Assembly: GCF_016892605.1 (NCBI RefSeq)
Contig: NZ_JAFEMV010000003.1
Coordinates: 371,321-435,320, forward strand
DNA length: 64,000 bases
DNA from: Desemzia sp. RIT 804
GTDB taxonomy: Bacteria; Bacillota; Bacilli; Lactobacillales; Carnobacteriaceae
Direction of reading: 5' to 3'
The translations under genes and the position numbers were made by a program. Positions 45,317-54,520 of the stretch are shown in pieces (position 1 is the stretch's first letter; each line of letters starts with the position of its first letter). The notes beneath the pieces were generated by a model that worked only from the letters and a program-made list of their open reading frames with translations, was not told the origin of the DNA and ran no database searches.

Positions 45317-46030
45317 TCAATTGGATAACTGATGACGTAAGATCGCTTCACCAGTTATCCAATCTTCTGGAGTAGTCATTTTGATGTTGTAATAATTTCC
45401 TGGCACGATCTTGATATGTGAAAAAACACGTTCCACAACAGATGCATCATCTGTTCCAAAGAAATTTTCATTATGAGCTTTTTCATGAGCTTTCAACACT
45501 AGAGAACTGCGAAAAGCTTGCGGTGTTTGAGCTTGCCAAACATTTTCTCGTAAAATCGTTTTTTCGATGATGCCATTTGATACTTGTTTGATCGTATCTT
45601 TTGGAGGGACGGCTAAGATCGCGCCACCAGTTTGCTGCATTTCTTCATTTAATTGATCGACAAAATCTTGTTCAAGAAACGGGCGGGCAGCTTCGTGTAT
45701 CATCACATAGCCATTTTCAGGATTCTTTAAAGCTTGTAATCCATTGTATGAACTATACTGCCGTTCAGAACCACCTACAACAAGCGAAATAGGCTTATCT
45801 GCGTCCGGAAACTCTGCTTCGATCAACTCTTCCAGCATCTTGATTTCATCTGGATTGACCGTCACAATGATGTGAATACAGTAAGGATCCTTTAAAAAAG
45901 TTTCCAAAGCACGTTCAATCAACGGCTTCCCCATTAAAGACAACCAGACTTTATTTCGATCACTCTTCATGCGTTTGCCTTGGCCAGCTGCTAATAAAAT
46001 CAGCTCATACGTTGTTTTTGCCAAATCCAA
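45317..46030 (-). CDS. ispD: IspD-like cytidylyltransferase
   Basis: This 237-residue nucleotidyltransferase has the motif LLAAGQGKRMKSDRNKVWL and WQAQTPQAFRSSLV, resembling IspD (MEP cytidylyltransferase) more than TarI. The usual HDAARP reads HEAARP. The start is TTG 46030 with ATAGGAG upstream. Its place between yacL and gltX is the Bacillus ispD place, but ispF, which normally follows, is missing. Many Lactobacillales make isoprenoids by the mevalonate route, so the role here is open. Confidence 0.78.
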   Translation of the reverse strand: MDLAKTTYELILLAAGQGKRMKSDRNKVWLSLMGKPLIERALETFLKDPYCIHIIVTVNPDEIKMLEELIEAEFPDADKPISLVVGGSERQYSSYNGLQALKNPENGYVMIHEAARPFLEQDFVDQLNEEMQQTGGAILAVPPKDTIKQVSNGIIEKTILRENVWQAQTPQAFRSSLVLKAHEKAHNENFFGTDDASVVERVFSHIKIVPGNYYNIKMTTPEDWITGEAILRHQLSN

Positions 46031-46036
46031 TCGCTC

Positions 46037-47146
46037 CTATTCTTTATCGTTCAATTTCTTTTGTGCGTTAGCAGGTTTTGCAAAGATCATTCGTCCAGCG
46101 GCTGTTTGAAGCGCACTTGTGACTACTACTTCAATAGTTTTGTTCATATAGTGCTGTCCTTCTTCGACCACTACCATTGTGCCATCGTCTAAGTAAGCCA
46201 CTCCTTGCGTCCGCTCTGTCCCCGCTTTAACCATGGTCACTATCATTGTTTCACCAGGAATAACAACCGGTTTTACCGCATTAGCTAATTCATTGATGTT
46301 TAAGACAGGAACATTTTGAAACTCACATACTTTATTCAAATTATAGTCATTGGTCACAACGACCCCGTCCAACAATTTAGCCAGCTTCACTAACTTAGCG
46401 TCCACTTCTTCGATGTCTTTAAAATCTCCATCGTAGTTTTCGACTTGTAAACCTTCTTCTTTTTGTAATGCATTTAAAATATCTAATCCTCGTCTACCAC
46501 GTACGCGTTTCAAACTATCTGAAGAATCAGCGATGTGTTGCAATTCATGCAACACAAAGTTGGGAATCAAAATAGTTCCTTCTAAAAAACCTGTCATCAC
46601 AATATCGTAAACTCGGCCATCGATGATCACACTTGTGTCTAGAATTTTGTATTTGCGGAAATTGTCATCCGCATTACGCTCTAAAATTTGGTCTTGTTCT
46701 TCAACATCTTGTTTAGGTTTGGATTGGAACAATATTCGGATTTCTTGGCGACGTGTTGTCCCTACACGAAAACCAAAGTAAGCTAAGAATATTGTCACTA
46801 ACATAGGTACTACATTACTCACGATCGGCCATCCGAGACTGATGAGAGAAATATTGATGAGCCAAGCTAACAACAACCCTATGATAGTTCCGATACTTCC
46901 TGCAATTAAATACGTTAAACTTAATTGACTAACAAATTCTTCTGCTTTTCTAAGAGCTTGTTCAACATACTTCACGGAAGTTAAAGATAAAAGATAAGAA
47001 ATAAGTGCACCAATCAGAATATTCGTGAATATGTTGTTGATTAAATTACTATTGACGCCAATAATTTCCCAAAATAATGGCAAGAACGTTGCTCCGATAC
47101 TTCCACCAATCAAGACAAAAACAAGCGAAATGATTTTTTTCTTCAA
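46037..47146 (-). CDS. PIN/TRAM domain membrane protein YacL
   Basis: This 369-residue protein has four hydrophobic segments in its first 130 residues, a PIN nuclease domain starting ILDTSVIIDGRVYDI, with GRRGLDILNAL and VVTNDYNLNKV acidic sites, and a C-terminal TRAM domain (MIVTMVKAGTERTQGVAYLDDG). The start is TTG 47146 after AAGGAGG. Conserved beside radA in Firmicutes; function is poorly known. Confidence 0.9.
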   Translation of the reverse strand: MKKKIISLVFVLIGGSIGATFLPLFWEIIGVNSNLINNIFTNILIGALISYLLSLTSVKYVEQALRKAEEFVSQLSLTYLIAGSIGTIIGLLLAWLINISLISLGWPIVSNVVPMLVTIFLAYFGFRVGTTRRQEIRILFQSKPKQDVEEQDQILERNADDNFRKYKILDTSVIIDGRVYDIVMTGFLEGTILIPNFVLHELQHIADSSDSLKRVRGRRGLDILNALQKEEGLQVENYDGDFKDIEEVDAKLVKLAKLLDGVVVTNDYNLNKVCEFQNVPVLNINELANAVKPVVIPGETMIVTMVKAGTERTQGVAYLDDGTMVVVEEGQHYMNKTIEVVVTSALQTAAGRMIFAKPANAQKKLNDKE

Positions 47147-47260
47147 ATATGTTCCTCCTTTATAAATGCAGTTAATGTATATACTATTTTATTATCATCA
47201 AGGAGCCTTACACTGCTCGTGCAAAGCCTTTTGAATGATAGTTAAAACGTTGATTTAAGA

Positions 47261-48634
47261 TTATTCCCTGATAGCTTTTTTCACAGCTTCACTAATTGTT
47301 GAAACACCGATGACTTCAATGTCTTTTGGCAAGGTCCATCCGCCAATATTATTCTTAGGAATAAAGACACGCTCAAAACCTAACTTAGCCGCTTCTTTAA
47401 CACGTTGTTCGATTTGACTGACGCGTCGGATCTCACCGGTTAATCCAATTTCACCTATAAAGCAATCTGTAGCTCTTGTCCCTTTTTCTTGATAACTTGA
47501 AGCAATACTGACTGCTATAGCTAAATCGACAGCCGGTTCATCTAATCTTACACCACCAGCTGCTTTTAAATAAGCATCTTGATTTTGCAGCAATAAGTTA
47601 GCTCTTTTTTCAAGTACAGCCATAATCAAAGAAACACGGTTATGATCCAAACCACTAGCAGTTCTTCTAGCATTTCCAAATGCGGTCGGAGTCAATAACG
47701 CTTGAACCTCTACTAGAATCGGACGAGTTCCTTCCATAGCCGCCACTACCGAAGAACCATTTGCTCCAGCAAGACGTTCTTCTAAAAACATTTCTGAAGG
47801 ATTCAATACTTCTTGCAATCCATCTTCTCGCATTTCAAAAATACCGATTTCGTTAGTAGAACCAAAACGATTTTTTACAGCACGTAGAATTCTAAAGGAT
47901 TGATGACGATCTCCTTCAAAATACAACACGGTATCTACCATATGCTCTAACATACGTGGTCCAGCAATAGCGCCTTCCTTGGTCACATGCCCAACGATAA
48001 AGATGGCAATATTGTTCGTTTTAGCGATTTTCATTAATTCTGACGTGTTTTCCCGCACTTGAGAAACACTTCCTGCAGCACTCGTGATATCCGGTTGATT
48101 CATCGTTTGAATGGAATCAATGATCACATATTCTGGTCTGATCTCTTCAATGGTCTGCCGAATGGCGCTCATATCGGTTTCTGGATAAATATAAAATTTC
48201 CCACCATCAACGCCTAAGCGAGTAGCTCGCAATTTGATTTGCGTAGCACTTTCTTCTCCAGTCACATAAAGGACTTTCCCACCTGTCAAATTGAGTTGCG
48301 CTGAAACTTGCAATAGTAAAGTAGATTTACCAATACCTGGGTCTCCCCCTATCAGTACGAGCGATCCAGGAACAACTCCGCCGCCCAACACCCGATTCAA
48401 TTCACCTAACTGCGTTTTTACCCGCGTTTCGGTAGAAATCGTAACATCTTTAACGAGCTGCGCCTTAGCAGTTGCGCCGGACATACTGACGCGACTACGA
48501 CGATCTGCTTTGTCTACTTCTATTTCTTCCATCATTTCGTTCCAACTGCCGCAATTTGGACAGCGTCCCATCCACTTAGGAGATTCATAACCACAAGATT
48601 GACAAACGAATTTAGTTGCTTTCTTTTTGGCCAA
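47261..48634 (-). CDS. radA: DNA repair protein RadA
   Basis: This 457-residue RecA-like protein has an N-terminal zinc finger ([19 protein letters not shown]), Walker [12 protein letters not shown], the RadA-specific [11 protein letters not shown] motif and a Lon-like C-terminal domain. It helps branch migration during recombination. The start is a TTG. In Bacillus disA follows radA, but here yacL follows directly, so disA must be elsewhere or absent. Confidence 0.95.
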   Translation of the reverse strand: MAKKKATKFVCQSCGYESPKWMGRCPNCGSWNEMMEEIEVDKADRRSRVSMSGATAKAQLVKDVTISTETRVKTQLGELNRVLGGGVVPGSLVLIGGDPGIGKSTLLLQVSAQLNLTGGKVLYVTGEESATQIKLRATRLGVDGGKFYIYPETDMSAIRQTIEEIRPEYVIIDSIQTMNQPDITSAAGSVSQVRENTSELMKIAKTNNIAIFIVGHVTKEGAIAGPRMLEHMVDTVLYFEGDRHQSFRILRAVKNRFGSTNEIGIFEMREDGLQEVLNPSEMFLEERLAGANGSSVVAAMEGTRPILVEVQALLTPTAFGNARRTASGLDHNRVSLIMAVLEKRANLLLQNQDAYLKAAGGVRLDEPAVDLAIAVSIASSYQEKGTRATDCFIGEIGLTGEIRRVSQIEQRVKEAAKLGFERVFIPKNNIGGWTLPKDIEVIGVSTISEAVKKAIRE

Positions 48635-48811
48635 AAGCTGAACCCCTCTTTCTTTTGATGTATCATGACTATTCTTATTTTACCACATATCAAGCTATCT
48701 TTGGTTCCTAGAATGTACAATAAGTTTAAATATCAATTAAGTTTCTTGCGCCTCATTATACAAATATACGCAAGAAACTTAAAAAATAGTGCTTATTCAC
48801 TTTTTAGGTTT

Positions 48812-49342
48812 TTATTTCCCAGAAGAACCAAAGCCACCCATGCGAAGAACACCGGTATTAGTATCTCCATCTGCTTTTAAATACGGCATAAAGATCCCTT
48901 GACCGATACGATCTCCTTTTTTGATGACATAATCTGTCAGTCCATAATTGATAAACTGAAAATAAATGTGTCCTTCATTCTTTTCATTTCCATAATAATC
49001 CGCATCTACGATCCCTACTCCATTTGGCATAGACAATTGGTTTTTAATCGGGTTGCTGGAGCGATTAGCTAACTGTAAATACTCATTTTCTTGCATATAA
49101 GCTTTAATTCCCGTGGGTACAAGTGTTGATGCTAGATATTCTTTATTTTCTAGAGGTAACCTTGAAGCTTCGTTTTGCTGTAAAGCTTGATTTTTTAATA
49201 ATACATTCCAAATAGTCGGTACTACAATATCTTCAGCTGCTTGAAAGTCATAACCTGCTGCTTGTTGAGTTGCTCTTTCTGGCAACACAACATCTTTTCC
49301 TTCGTACTCTGATACAATTTCAAAACCTCTTACTTTATTCAT
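48812..49342 (-). CDS. dut: dUTP diphosphatase
   Basis: This 176-residue trimeric dUTPase hydrolyses dUTP to dUMP. Motifs ATQQAAGYDFQAAEDI, LANRSSNPIKNQL, NGVGIVDADYYGN, KKGDRIGQGIF and the C-terminal GGFGSSGK are all present. It is longer than the E. coli type because of an insertion after motif 1, as in other lactic acid bacteria. AAAGGGACTG precedes the ATG. Confidence 0.93.
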   Translation of the reverse strand: MNKVRGFEIVSEYEGKDVVLPERATQQAAGYDFQAAEDIVVPTIWNVLLKNQALQQNEASRLPLENKEYLASTLVPTGIKAYMQENEYLQLANRSSNPIKNQLSMPNGVGIVDADYYGNEKNEGHIYFQFINYGLTDYVIKKGDRIGQGIFMPYLKADGDTNTGVLRMGGFGSSGK

Positions 49343-49506
49343 CTGTCAGTCCCTTTCTTTCTAAAAAAGCTTTTGTTTTGCAGTTTTCATTTTACTAGTT
49401 TAGCACAAGAAAATGTACTCTTGGGGAATTTATTTAGAATAACCATTTTTTTCGTTCATGAGCAGTTTGCACAAATATGTCTTTTTATTTTTGTGCAGTT
49501 CAACAT

Positions 49507-49534
49507 TTCAAAAAGACAGCGTTTACAATATACT
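49507..49534 (+). promoter_or_regulatory. Promoter of msmK
   Basis: TTCAAA (49507-49512) and TATACT (49529-49534) are 16 bases apart, 42 bases before the msmK start. An inverted repeat TGCACAAA/TTTGTGCA (49468-49497) lies just upstream and could be a regulator site. Confidence 0.55.
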
Positions 49535-49575
49535 AGTGATATTAAATAAACTTTTACTTAAAGGGGACGAATCAT

Positions 49576-50703
49576 ATGGTAGAATTGGCATTAAAACAAA
49601 TTCATAAACGTTATGACAATAATGATACTTATTCTGTAACAGATTTTAATTTAGACATTAAAGACCGTGAATTTATTGTATTTGTTGGTCCATCAGGCTG
49701 TGGGAAATCAACAACTTTGCGTATGGTTGCTGGATTAGAAGAAATCACAGAAGGCGAACTTTGGATCGGCGACACAATGATGAACGATGTAGCGCCAAAA
49801 GACCGCGACATCGCAATGGTTTTCCAAAATTATGCTTTATACCCTCACATGACTGTATACGATAACATGGCTTTCGGATTGAAATTACGCAAATACAAAA
49901 AAGAAGAAATCAAACGACGTGTAGAAGAAGCTGCTGAAATATTAGGACTAACAGATTACTTAAAACGTAAACCAGCAGCACTTTCCGGTGGACAACGACA
50001 ACGTGTAGCTTTAGGCCGCGCGATCGTTCGAGATGCAAAAGTATTCTTGATGGATGAGCCATTATCCAATTTAGATGCTAAATTGCGTGTGGCCATGCGT
50101 GCTGAAATCGCTAAATTACACCGTCGTTTAGAAACTACTACTATTTACGTAACACATGATCAAACGGAAGCTATGACTATGGCAGACCGTATCGTCATTA
50201 TGAAAGATGGCTTTATCCAACAAATCGGTTCTCCAAAAGAAGTTTACGATACTCCAAACAACGTTTTTGTTGCCGGATTTATCGGTTCACCCGCAATGAA
50301 CTTATTTGAAGTTACTTTGGAAGGAAATACCATCTCTAACGGAACAGATTTACAAATCGAAGTTCCAGAAGGTAAATTAAGTCTATTAAAAGAACGCGGT
50401 TACGATGGCAAAAAGTTGGTTTTCGGTATCCGCCCAGAAGACATCCACAGCGAACAAATCGCTATTGATTCTTCTCCAAATACTATTGTCAATTCTGAAG
50501 TAGTAGTATCTGAATTGCTTGGTGCTGAAACGATGCTCTATTCAAAAGTAGGCAATACTGAATTCATTGCTAAAGTAGATGCTCGCGACTTCCATAATCC
50601 TGGTGAAATCATCGAATTAGCTTTCAATATGAACAAAGGTCATTTCTTTGATATTGAGACACAAGAAGTTATTCGTAGAGAGCCTGTAACAGTAGCGCCA
50701 TAG
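49576..50703 (+). CDS. msmK: Sugar ABC transporter ATPase MsmK/UgpC
   Basis: This 375-residue ATPase is of the MalK type. It has Walker A GPSGCGKST, signature LSGGQRQRVALGRA, Walker B VFLMDEP and a C-terminal TOBE regulatory domain (FGIRPEDIHSE). It stands alone with its own promoter and terminator. In streptococci and relatives such an orphan MsmK energises several sugar ABC importers that lack their own ATPase. AAGGGGACG precedes the ATG. Confidence 0.92.
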   Translation: MVELALKQIHKRYDNNDTYSVTDFNLDIKDREFIVFVGPSGCGKSTTLRMVAGLEEITEGELWIGDTMMNDVAPKDRDIAMVFQNYALYPHMTVYDNMAFGLKLRKYKKEEIKRRVEEAAEILGLTDYLKRKPAALSGGQRQRVALGRAIVRDAKVFLMDEPLSNLDAKLRVAMRAEIAKLHRRLETTTIYVTHDQTEAMTMADRIVIMKDGFIQQIGSPKEVYDTPNNVFVAGFIGSPAMNLFEVTLEGNTISNGTDLQIEVPEGKLSLLKERGYDGKKLVFGIRPEDIHSEQIAIDSSPNTIVNSEVVVSELLGAETMLYSKVGNTEFIAKVDARDFHNPGEIIELAFNMNKGHFFDIETQEVIRREPVTVAP

Positions 50704-50732
50704 CTTACTAAAACGCCCTTTTCTACCCTTTT

Positions 50733-50758
50733 GCGGTAAAACGCAGAAGGGTTTTTTA
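50733..50758 (+). terminator. Terminator of msmK
   Basis: ACCCTTTTGCG pairs with CGCAGAAGGGT, followed by T-run, 30 bases after the stop codon. Confidence 0.85.
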
Positions 50759-50789
50759 TTGTTTGAAAATACCCAACTTTGATACAAAA

Positions 50790-50843
50790 AATAGCGTTCG
50801 CTTGAAAAACTCCTGCTAAGAACTTTTCCAAGCGAACGCTATT
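50790..50843 (-). terminator. Terminator after the deacetylase gene
   Basis: AATAGCGTTCGCTTG pairs with CAAGCGAACGCTATT around a 24-base loop, with a T-run on the minus strand, 9 bases beyond the deacetylase stop. Confidence 0.85.
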
Positions 50844-50851
50844 AACTAGTT

Positions 50852-51592
50852 TTAAACCAATAACTCTTTGAATTTGGATAGTGAGATTCCCAAAGGCACA
50901 ACACTTCGATGCAATTCTAATACAGGCGTTTCTTGAGTATTGACCCCAGGCTCACAAGTAAATGCAAACTCCATCCCGATCTCTTTTAAACGCAAAACAT
51001 CATTTTGATTGTAAATACCAAAAGGATAAGCAAATACATTTGGCTCATCGACGTATGCTCCACATGCATCAAGATCTTTTTTTAATTCTTCATCTGTGAC
51101 GGTTTGAATTGCTGTGGTAAAATCTGCAAAGCGCTGGTGAAGCATAGTTGTATGATTGGCTGTTGTTAACAGATCATTCATAGATTCCAACTCTGCTTTA
51201 CTCATTGATACAGAGCGTTCTGGTAAAAACGGCTCTTCTTTCTCGCTTAACCATCCCAGCACTACAAAAGAAACGATCGGAAATTGGTATTTTTTCAATA
51301 TAGGGTAAGCATATTCTTTAAATGACTGATAAGTATCATCAAAAGTCAGTAATACCGATTTTTCTTGAATCTCCGCTCCTTCAAAATAAGCGCGAACTTC
51401 CTCAAAACTCAATACATGGTACTTTTCCTCTTTTAAATAGTTCATTTGTTCTTCAAAATCTTCAATATAAGTAAACAATTCACGTGGTAAAGCATCCTCA
51501 TACTCTTGCGCTACCTTGATTGGTGACGGACTTTTTTCGGTGATTTCTTTTCGTTTGCGAAACTCATGGTAACATAATGTACTAAAACCCAT
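50852..51592 (-). CDS. Polysaccharide deacetylase family protein
   Basis: This 246-residue NodB-type deacetylase shows the metal-binding TFDDTYQSF (the DD pair) and ANHTTMLHQRF (second motif histidines), and a late HRSVVPL. There is no clear signal peptide, although related enzymes act on surface glycans. It lies 92 bases after dmkA on the same strand and may be the last gene read from the electron transfer locus; a functional link is not evident. Confidence 0.82.
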   Translation of the reverse strand: MGFSTLCYHEFRKRKEITEKSPSPIKVAQEYEDALPRELFTYIEDFEEQMNYLKEEKYHVLSFEEVRAYFEGAEIQEKSVLLTFDDTYQSFKEYAYPILKKYQFPIVSFVVLGWLSEKEEPFLPERSVSMSKAELESMNDLLTTANHTTMLHQRFADFTTAIQTVTDEELKKDLDACGAYVDEPNVFAYPFGIYNQNDVLRLKEIGMEFAFTCEPGVNTQETPVLELHRSVVPLGISLSKFKELLV

Positions 51593-51683
51593 ACTTACTA
51601 GCCCTCTTCCTAATTTGTGTACTGCAGCCTATCAGAAGCAGATAATATTAGCTTTCTTCAATAGCGCTGACTTATTTGAGCTC

Positions 51684-52631
51684 TTATTTAAAAATAATCG
51701 CAAGACTGTACAAGATGATTTGCATACCATGGTAAATAACAAGGTTTTTTATGGCCAAGCTAAACGTGGTTGCTTTGTCTTGCTTGTTTGTAAAAATGCG
51801 AATATTCTTTTGAACGATTGGAAAAATCAACCAAATACCTAACATCCAAATAGGATTGACTCCCAACAACACTGCTAAAGTAGTTGCAGCAAAAGCTCCA
51901 TAATACAACCAGCTATATAGTTTTACAGCTATCGGTTTACCGATATAAAAAGTTAAGGTATAACGGTGATTGGTAATATCTGTTTCGTAATCACAAATAT
52001 TATTAGCTAACATAATGTTGGCGATCGTAAACACCAATGGCATCGAGGCTAAAAATATAGCTGCTACATTTTGAATACTCCCAGTAAGCACAAAATCAGG
52101 CCACTCTACTATCAACGCTGTAATAAAAGTAGCAGGAACATTAATGAAAACAGCAATAAAGAAAATACCGAATCCCATTGTCAAACCTGACATAACTTCA
52201 CCTAGAGGCATTCTAGAAATCGGAAAAGGACCAAATGTATACAAGATCCCTACAGCAAAACAAATAGCTCCAATTACTAATAATAAAAGATTTGTACGAT
52301 AGACTAACACCAAACCGATCAATGCAGAAAAAGTAATCATCCCCACAATCAAATAAGTGACTTGTTTCACTGATAATCCAGCTTTTCCTAATATATTTTC
52401 TTGGTCTTTATAGTCCATATTTTTAGCTTTAACATAATCCATTGTATTATTGATCGCTGTAGTAGCCATATCAAAAACCACCATTGCTACGAAAAATAAT
52501 AGCGTATTTATTCCATTTAATTCAGAAAAATAATATAAAGAAAATAAAACACCTAATGTAAAAGGAAACAAACTAGCCAACTTAGTCCTTATTTCAACCA
52601 ATTCTAAAAAAACGGGTATACTCATTTGCAC
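51684..52631 (-). CDS. dmkA: 1,4-dihydroxy-2-naphthoate prenyltransferase DmkA (UbiA/MenA)
   Basis: This 315-residue membrane enzyme attaches a polyprenyl chain to dihydroxynaphthoate to give demethylmenaquinone. The two Asp-rich sites are NNTMDYVKAKN and NNICDYETD, with about eight membrane segments. In Listeria the second MenA copy, DmkA, makes the quinone for extracellular electron transfer; the neighbours fmnB, pplA, dmkB, eetA and ndh2 argue for that role here. A decayed relative lies at 20528-20698. Confidence 0.92.
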   Translation of the reverse strand: MQMSIPVFLELVEIRTKLASLFPFTLGVLFSLYYFSELNGINTLLFFVAMVVFDMATTAINNTMDYVKAKNMDYKDQENILGKAGLSVKQVTYLIVGMITFSALIGLVLVYRTNLLLLVIGAICFAVGILYTFGPFPISRMPLGEVMSGLTMGFGIFFIAVFINVPATFITALIVEWPDFVLTGSIQNVAAIFLASMPLVFTIANIMLANNICDYETDITNHRYTLTFYIGKPIAVKLYSWLYYGAFAATTLAVLLGVNPIWMLGIWLIFPIVQKNIRIFTNKQDKATTFSLAIKNLVIYHGMQIILYSLAIIFK

Positions 52632-52669
52632 ACTTCCTTTAAAAGTTTTTCTTCTATCTTCGCTCAGTA

Positions 52670-53737
52670 TTACTTATTCATCCAAGTGTAGTCTTCATTT
52701 GTCAATTCAAAATTATCCATCAAACCTTCAGATGTATACACTTCTTTGTCTTTGGTAATAAAAACGGCTTCTATGTCTTCACGATTATTCACATATTCCA
52801 AACCATCTTCTAAACCCAGTCCAAATACAACTGTTGAAAGAGCATCTCCATCAATAGAACGTTCAGAAATAATTGATACACCTGCTATTTCATTATCAAA
52901 TGGATAACCTGTCTCAGGGTTCATCAAGTGATGGTAAATTTCTCCATCCACTTCAAGATAACGTTCATAAATTCCAGAAGTAACGATTGAGCGATCCTTT
53001 TGTTTGGTTTTACCAACCGTTTCTCCTCTTTCAGACATGGGATCCTGGATACCGATATTCCAAGCTTCTCCTTGTCTAGTAGGCGAACCTCCGAGAACCA
53101 CTACATTTCCACCTAAATCAATAATAGCCGTTGTAACTTCAGCTTCCTCAAATAATACCTTTATTTCATCTGCAATGTATCCCTTAGCAATAGCTCCTAG
53201 ATCTAATGCCATTCCAGGTTGCGTTAAAAAAATCGATTGATTTTCTGCATCCAACTCGACTTTACTGTAATCAACCAAAGGCAGCATGGCATCAATTTCA
53301 CTTTGATCCGGTTTCCGAGCATCATCAAAACCAATTCTCCACAAATCGGTTATAGGTCCTACAGTGTAGTCAAACCCACCATTAGAAACCTCACTGTATT
53401 CTGCAGCAGTTTCTATCAAAGGATACACATCATCTGAAAGTTCAACAGCTTCTTCACCAGCAGCTTGATTGACTTTATCGATTTCTGACCCTGGTTCATT
53501 GACCGTTACCTTATCTGCTAATTCTTCCACTCTAGCAAATGCTTCCTCTAGAACTCCTTCTTTTCCTTCGTCATACACACGCAGCGTCACATACGTGCCC
53601 ATCAAAAATTCTGTTTGCTCGTAAGGCGTAGTGAGCAACGCTTGTTCTTCTTTTGAACCACAGCCTGCTAACAAAAGAAAAAATACACCCATTACTAGAA
53701 CACTTAGATAACCTTTATTTTTGTAATTTTTTTTCAT
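52670..53737 (-). CDS. fmnB: FMN transferase lipoprotein FmnB (ApbE family)
   Basis: This 355-residue lipoprotein (lipobox LLAGC) belongs to the ApbE flavin transferases, which link FMN from FAD to a threonine of an FMN-binding domain outside the cell. Visible motifs are FLMGTYVTLRVYDEG, DLGAIAKGYIADEI, IIDLGGNVVVLGG and the metal-site GDALSTVVFGLG. Its acceptor should be the PplA-like protein just upstream. AGGAG precedes the ATG. Confidence 0.94.
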   Translation of the reverse strand: MKKNYKNKGYLSVLVMGVFFLLLAGCGSKEEQALLTTPYEQTEFLMGTYVTLRVYDEGKEGVLEEAFARVEELADKVTVNEPGSEIDKVNQAAGEEAVELSDDVYPLIETAAEYSEVSNGGFDYTVGPITDLWRIGFDDARKPDQSEIDAMLPLVDYSKVELDAENQSIFLTQPGMALDLGAIAKGYIADEIKVLFEEAEVTTAIIDLGGNVVVLGGSPTRQGEAWNIGIQDPMSERGETVGKTKQKDRSIVTSGIYERYLEVDGEIYHHLMNPETGYPFDNEIAGVSIISERSIDGDALSTVVFGLGLEDGLEYVNNREDIEAVFITKDKEVYTSEGLMDNFELTNEDYTWMNK

Positions 53738-53764
53738 CTTATTTCTCCTAACTTCTCATAATCA

Positions 53765-53808
53765 ACATAAAAACAGGCAGGAGCAATACGTTGCCCCTTA
53801 CCTGTTAT
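53765..53808 (-). terminator. Terminator between pplA and fmnB
   Basis: On the minus strand AACAGG and AGGGGCA pair with TGCTCCT and CCTGTT, followed by TTTTT. It lies between pplA and fmnB, so fmnB-dmkA probably depend on readthrough. Confidence 0.7.
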
Positions 53809-53837
53809 TATAAATCAATTATCAAGAATAGAAACTA

Positions 53838-54311
53838 TTAATTATCAATTTCAATTGTGTCAGTGTTGCCTTCTTCAGCAGCGTCGATTAATTGTTGTGC
53901 ATATTCTTTAAAAGATTCTGATGAATGTGTTGCTCCAGTAACTACTTCTACTTCTGCTGGATCTTGAGTTTCAACTAATTGTTCGTTTAATTGCGGGAAG
54001 TATTCTACTGGACCAATACCAACAACTTCTGCCATTCTTTCTTGGTAAGCTTCGTCTTCAGATTTTTTAGCGCCAGCTTCATTTACATTTTCGTAATTGG
54101 ATTCAGTAATTTCTCCACCTTCTACAGTAATAGAGAAGTCAGTTTTCCAACCATTTTCATCAAGATTGTTCTCTACTAAAGTATAAGTTCCATCTTGTAA
54201 ACCACCTGCAGCTGATTCTGATGATTCAGGTGTTTCTTCAGAGCTACCACAAGCAGCCAATACTAATGCTGAAGCTAAAGTTAATGTTGATACTGAAAAT
54301 AATTTTTTCAT
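53838..54311 (-). CDS. PplA-like FMN-binding surface lipoprotein
   Basis: This 157-residue lipoprotein has lipobox LVLAAC and one FMN-binding domain (DGTYTLVENNLDENGWKTDF), with the flavinylation motif VVTGATHSS near the C-terminus, where FMN is attached to the threonine. Listeria PplA has two such domains, so this is a half-length form. It should carry electrons from the membrane quinone to outside acceptors. ATG 54311 has GGGTGGG upstream. It has its own promoter and a terminator on each side. Confidence 0.9.
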   Translation of the reverse strand: MKKLFSVSTLTLASALVLAACGSSEETPESSESAAGGLQDGTYTLVENNLDENGWKTDFSITVEGGEITESNYENVNEAGAKKSEDEAYQERMAEVVGIGPVEYFPQLNEQLVETQDPAEVEVVTGATHSSESFKEYAQQLIDAAEEGNTDTIEIDN

Positions 54312-54391
54312 TTTAAAACCCACCCTTTTTAGTTTATATACCCTTATTTGTGTTTATTTTCACAAATATTATTTTTCTTTATCACGCTATT

Positions 54392-54420
54392 ATAATAGCA
54401 TTATTGCTTAATTAAATCAA
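54392..54420 (-). promoter_or_regulatory. Promoter of the PplA-like gene
   Basis: On the minus strand TTGATT (complement of 54415-54420) and TATTAT (complement of 54392-54397) are 17 bases apart, about 80 bases before the start codon. Confidence 0.6.
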
Positions 54421-54488
54421 TCTGTTTTTACTAATTTAATAAATTTTTCATTAACTTTTTAAATATACTATGAATCAGTTTGCAAAAA

Positions 54489-54520
54489 AAAAGAAAACCT
54501 TGTTTTAAAAGGTTTTCTTT
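54489..54520 (-). terminator. Terminator after dmkB
   Basis: AAAGAAAACCTT pairs with AAGGTTTTCTTT, with a long T-run on the minus strand, directly after the dmkB stop codon. Confidence 0.85.

Noticed and set aside
49468..49497. Inverted repeat TGCACAAA/TTTGTGCA upstream of msmK
   Set aside because: Symmetric, but the regulator is unknown and no second copy was seen in the window; kept as a note with the promoter.
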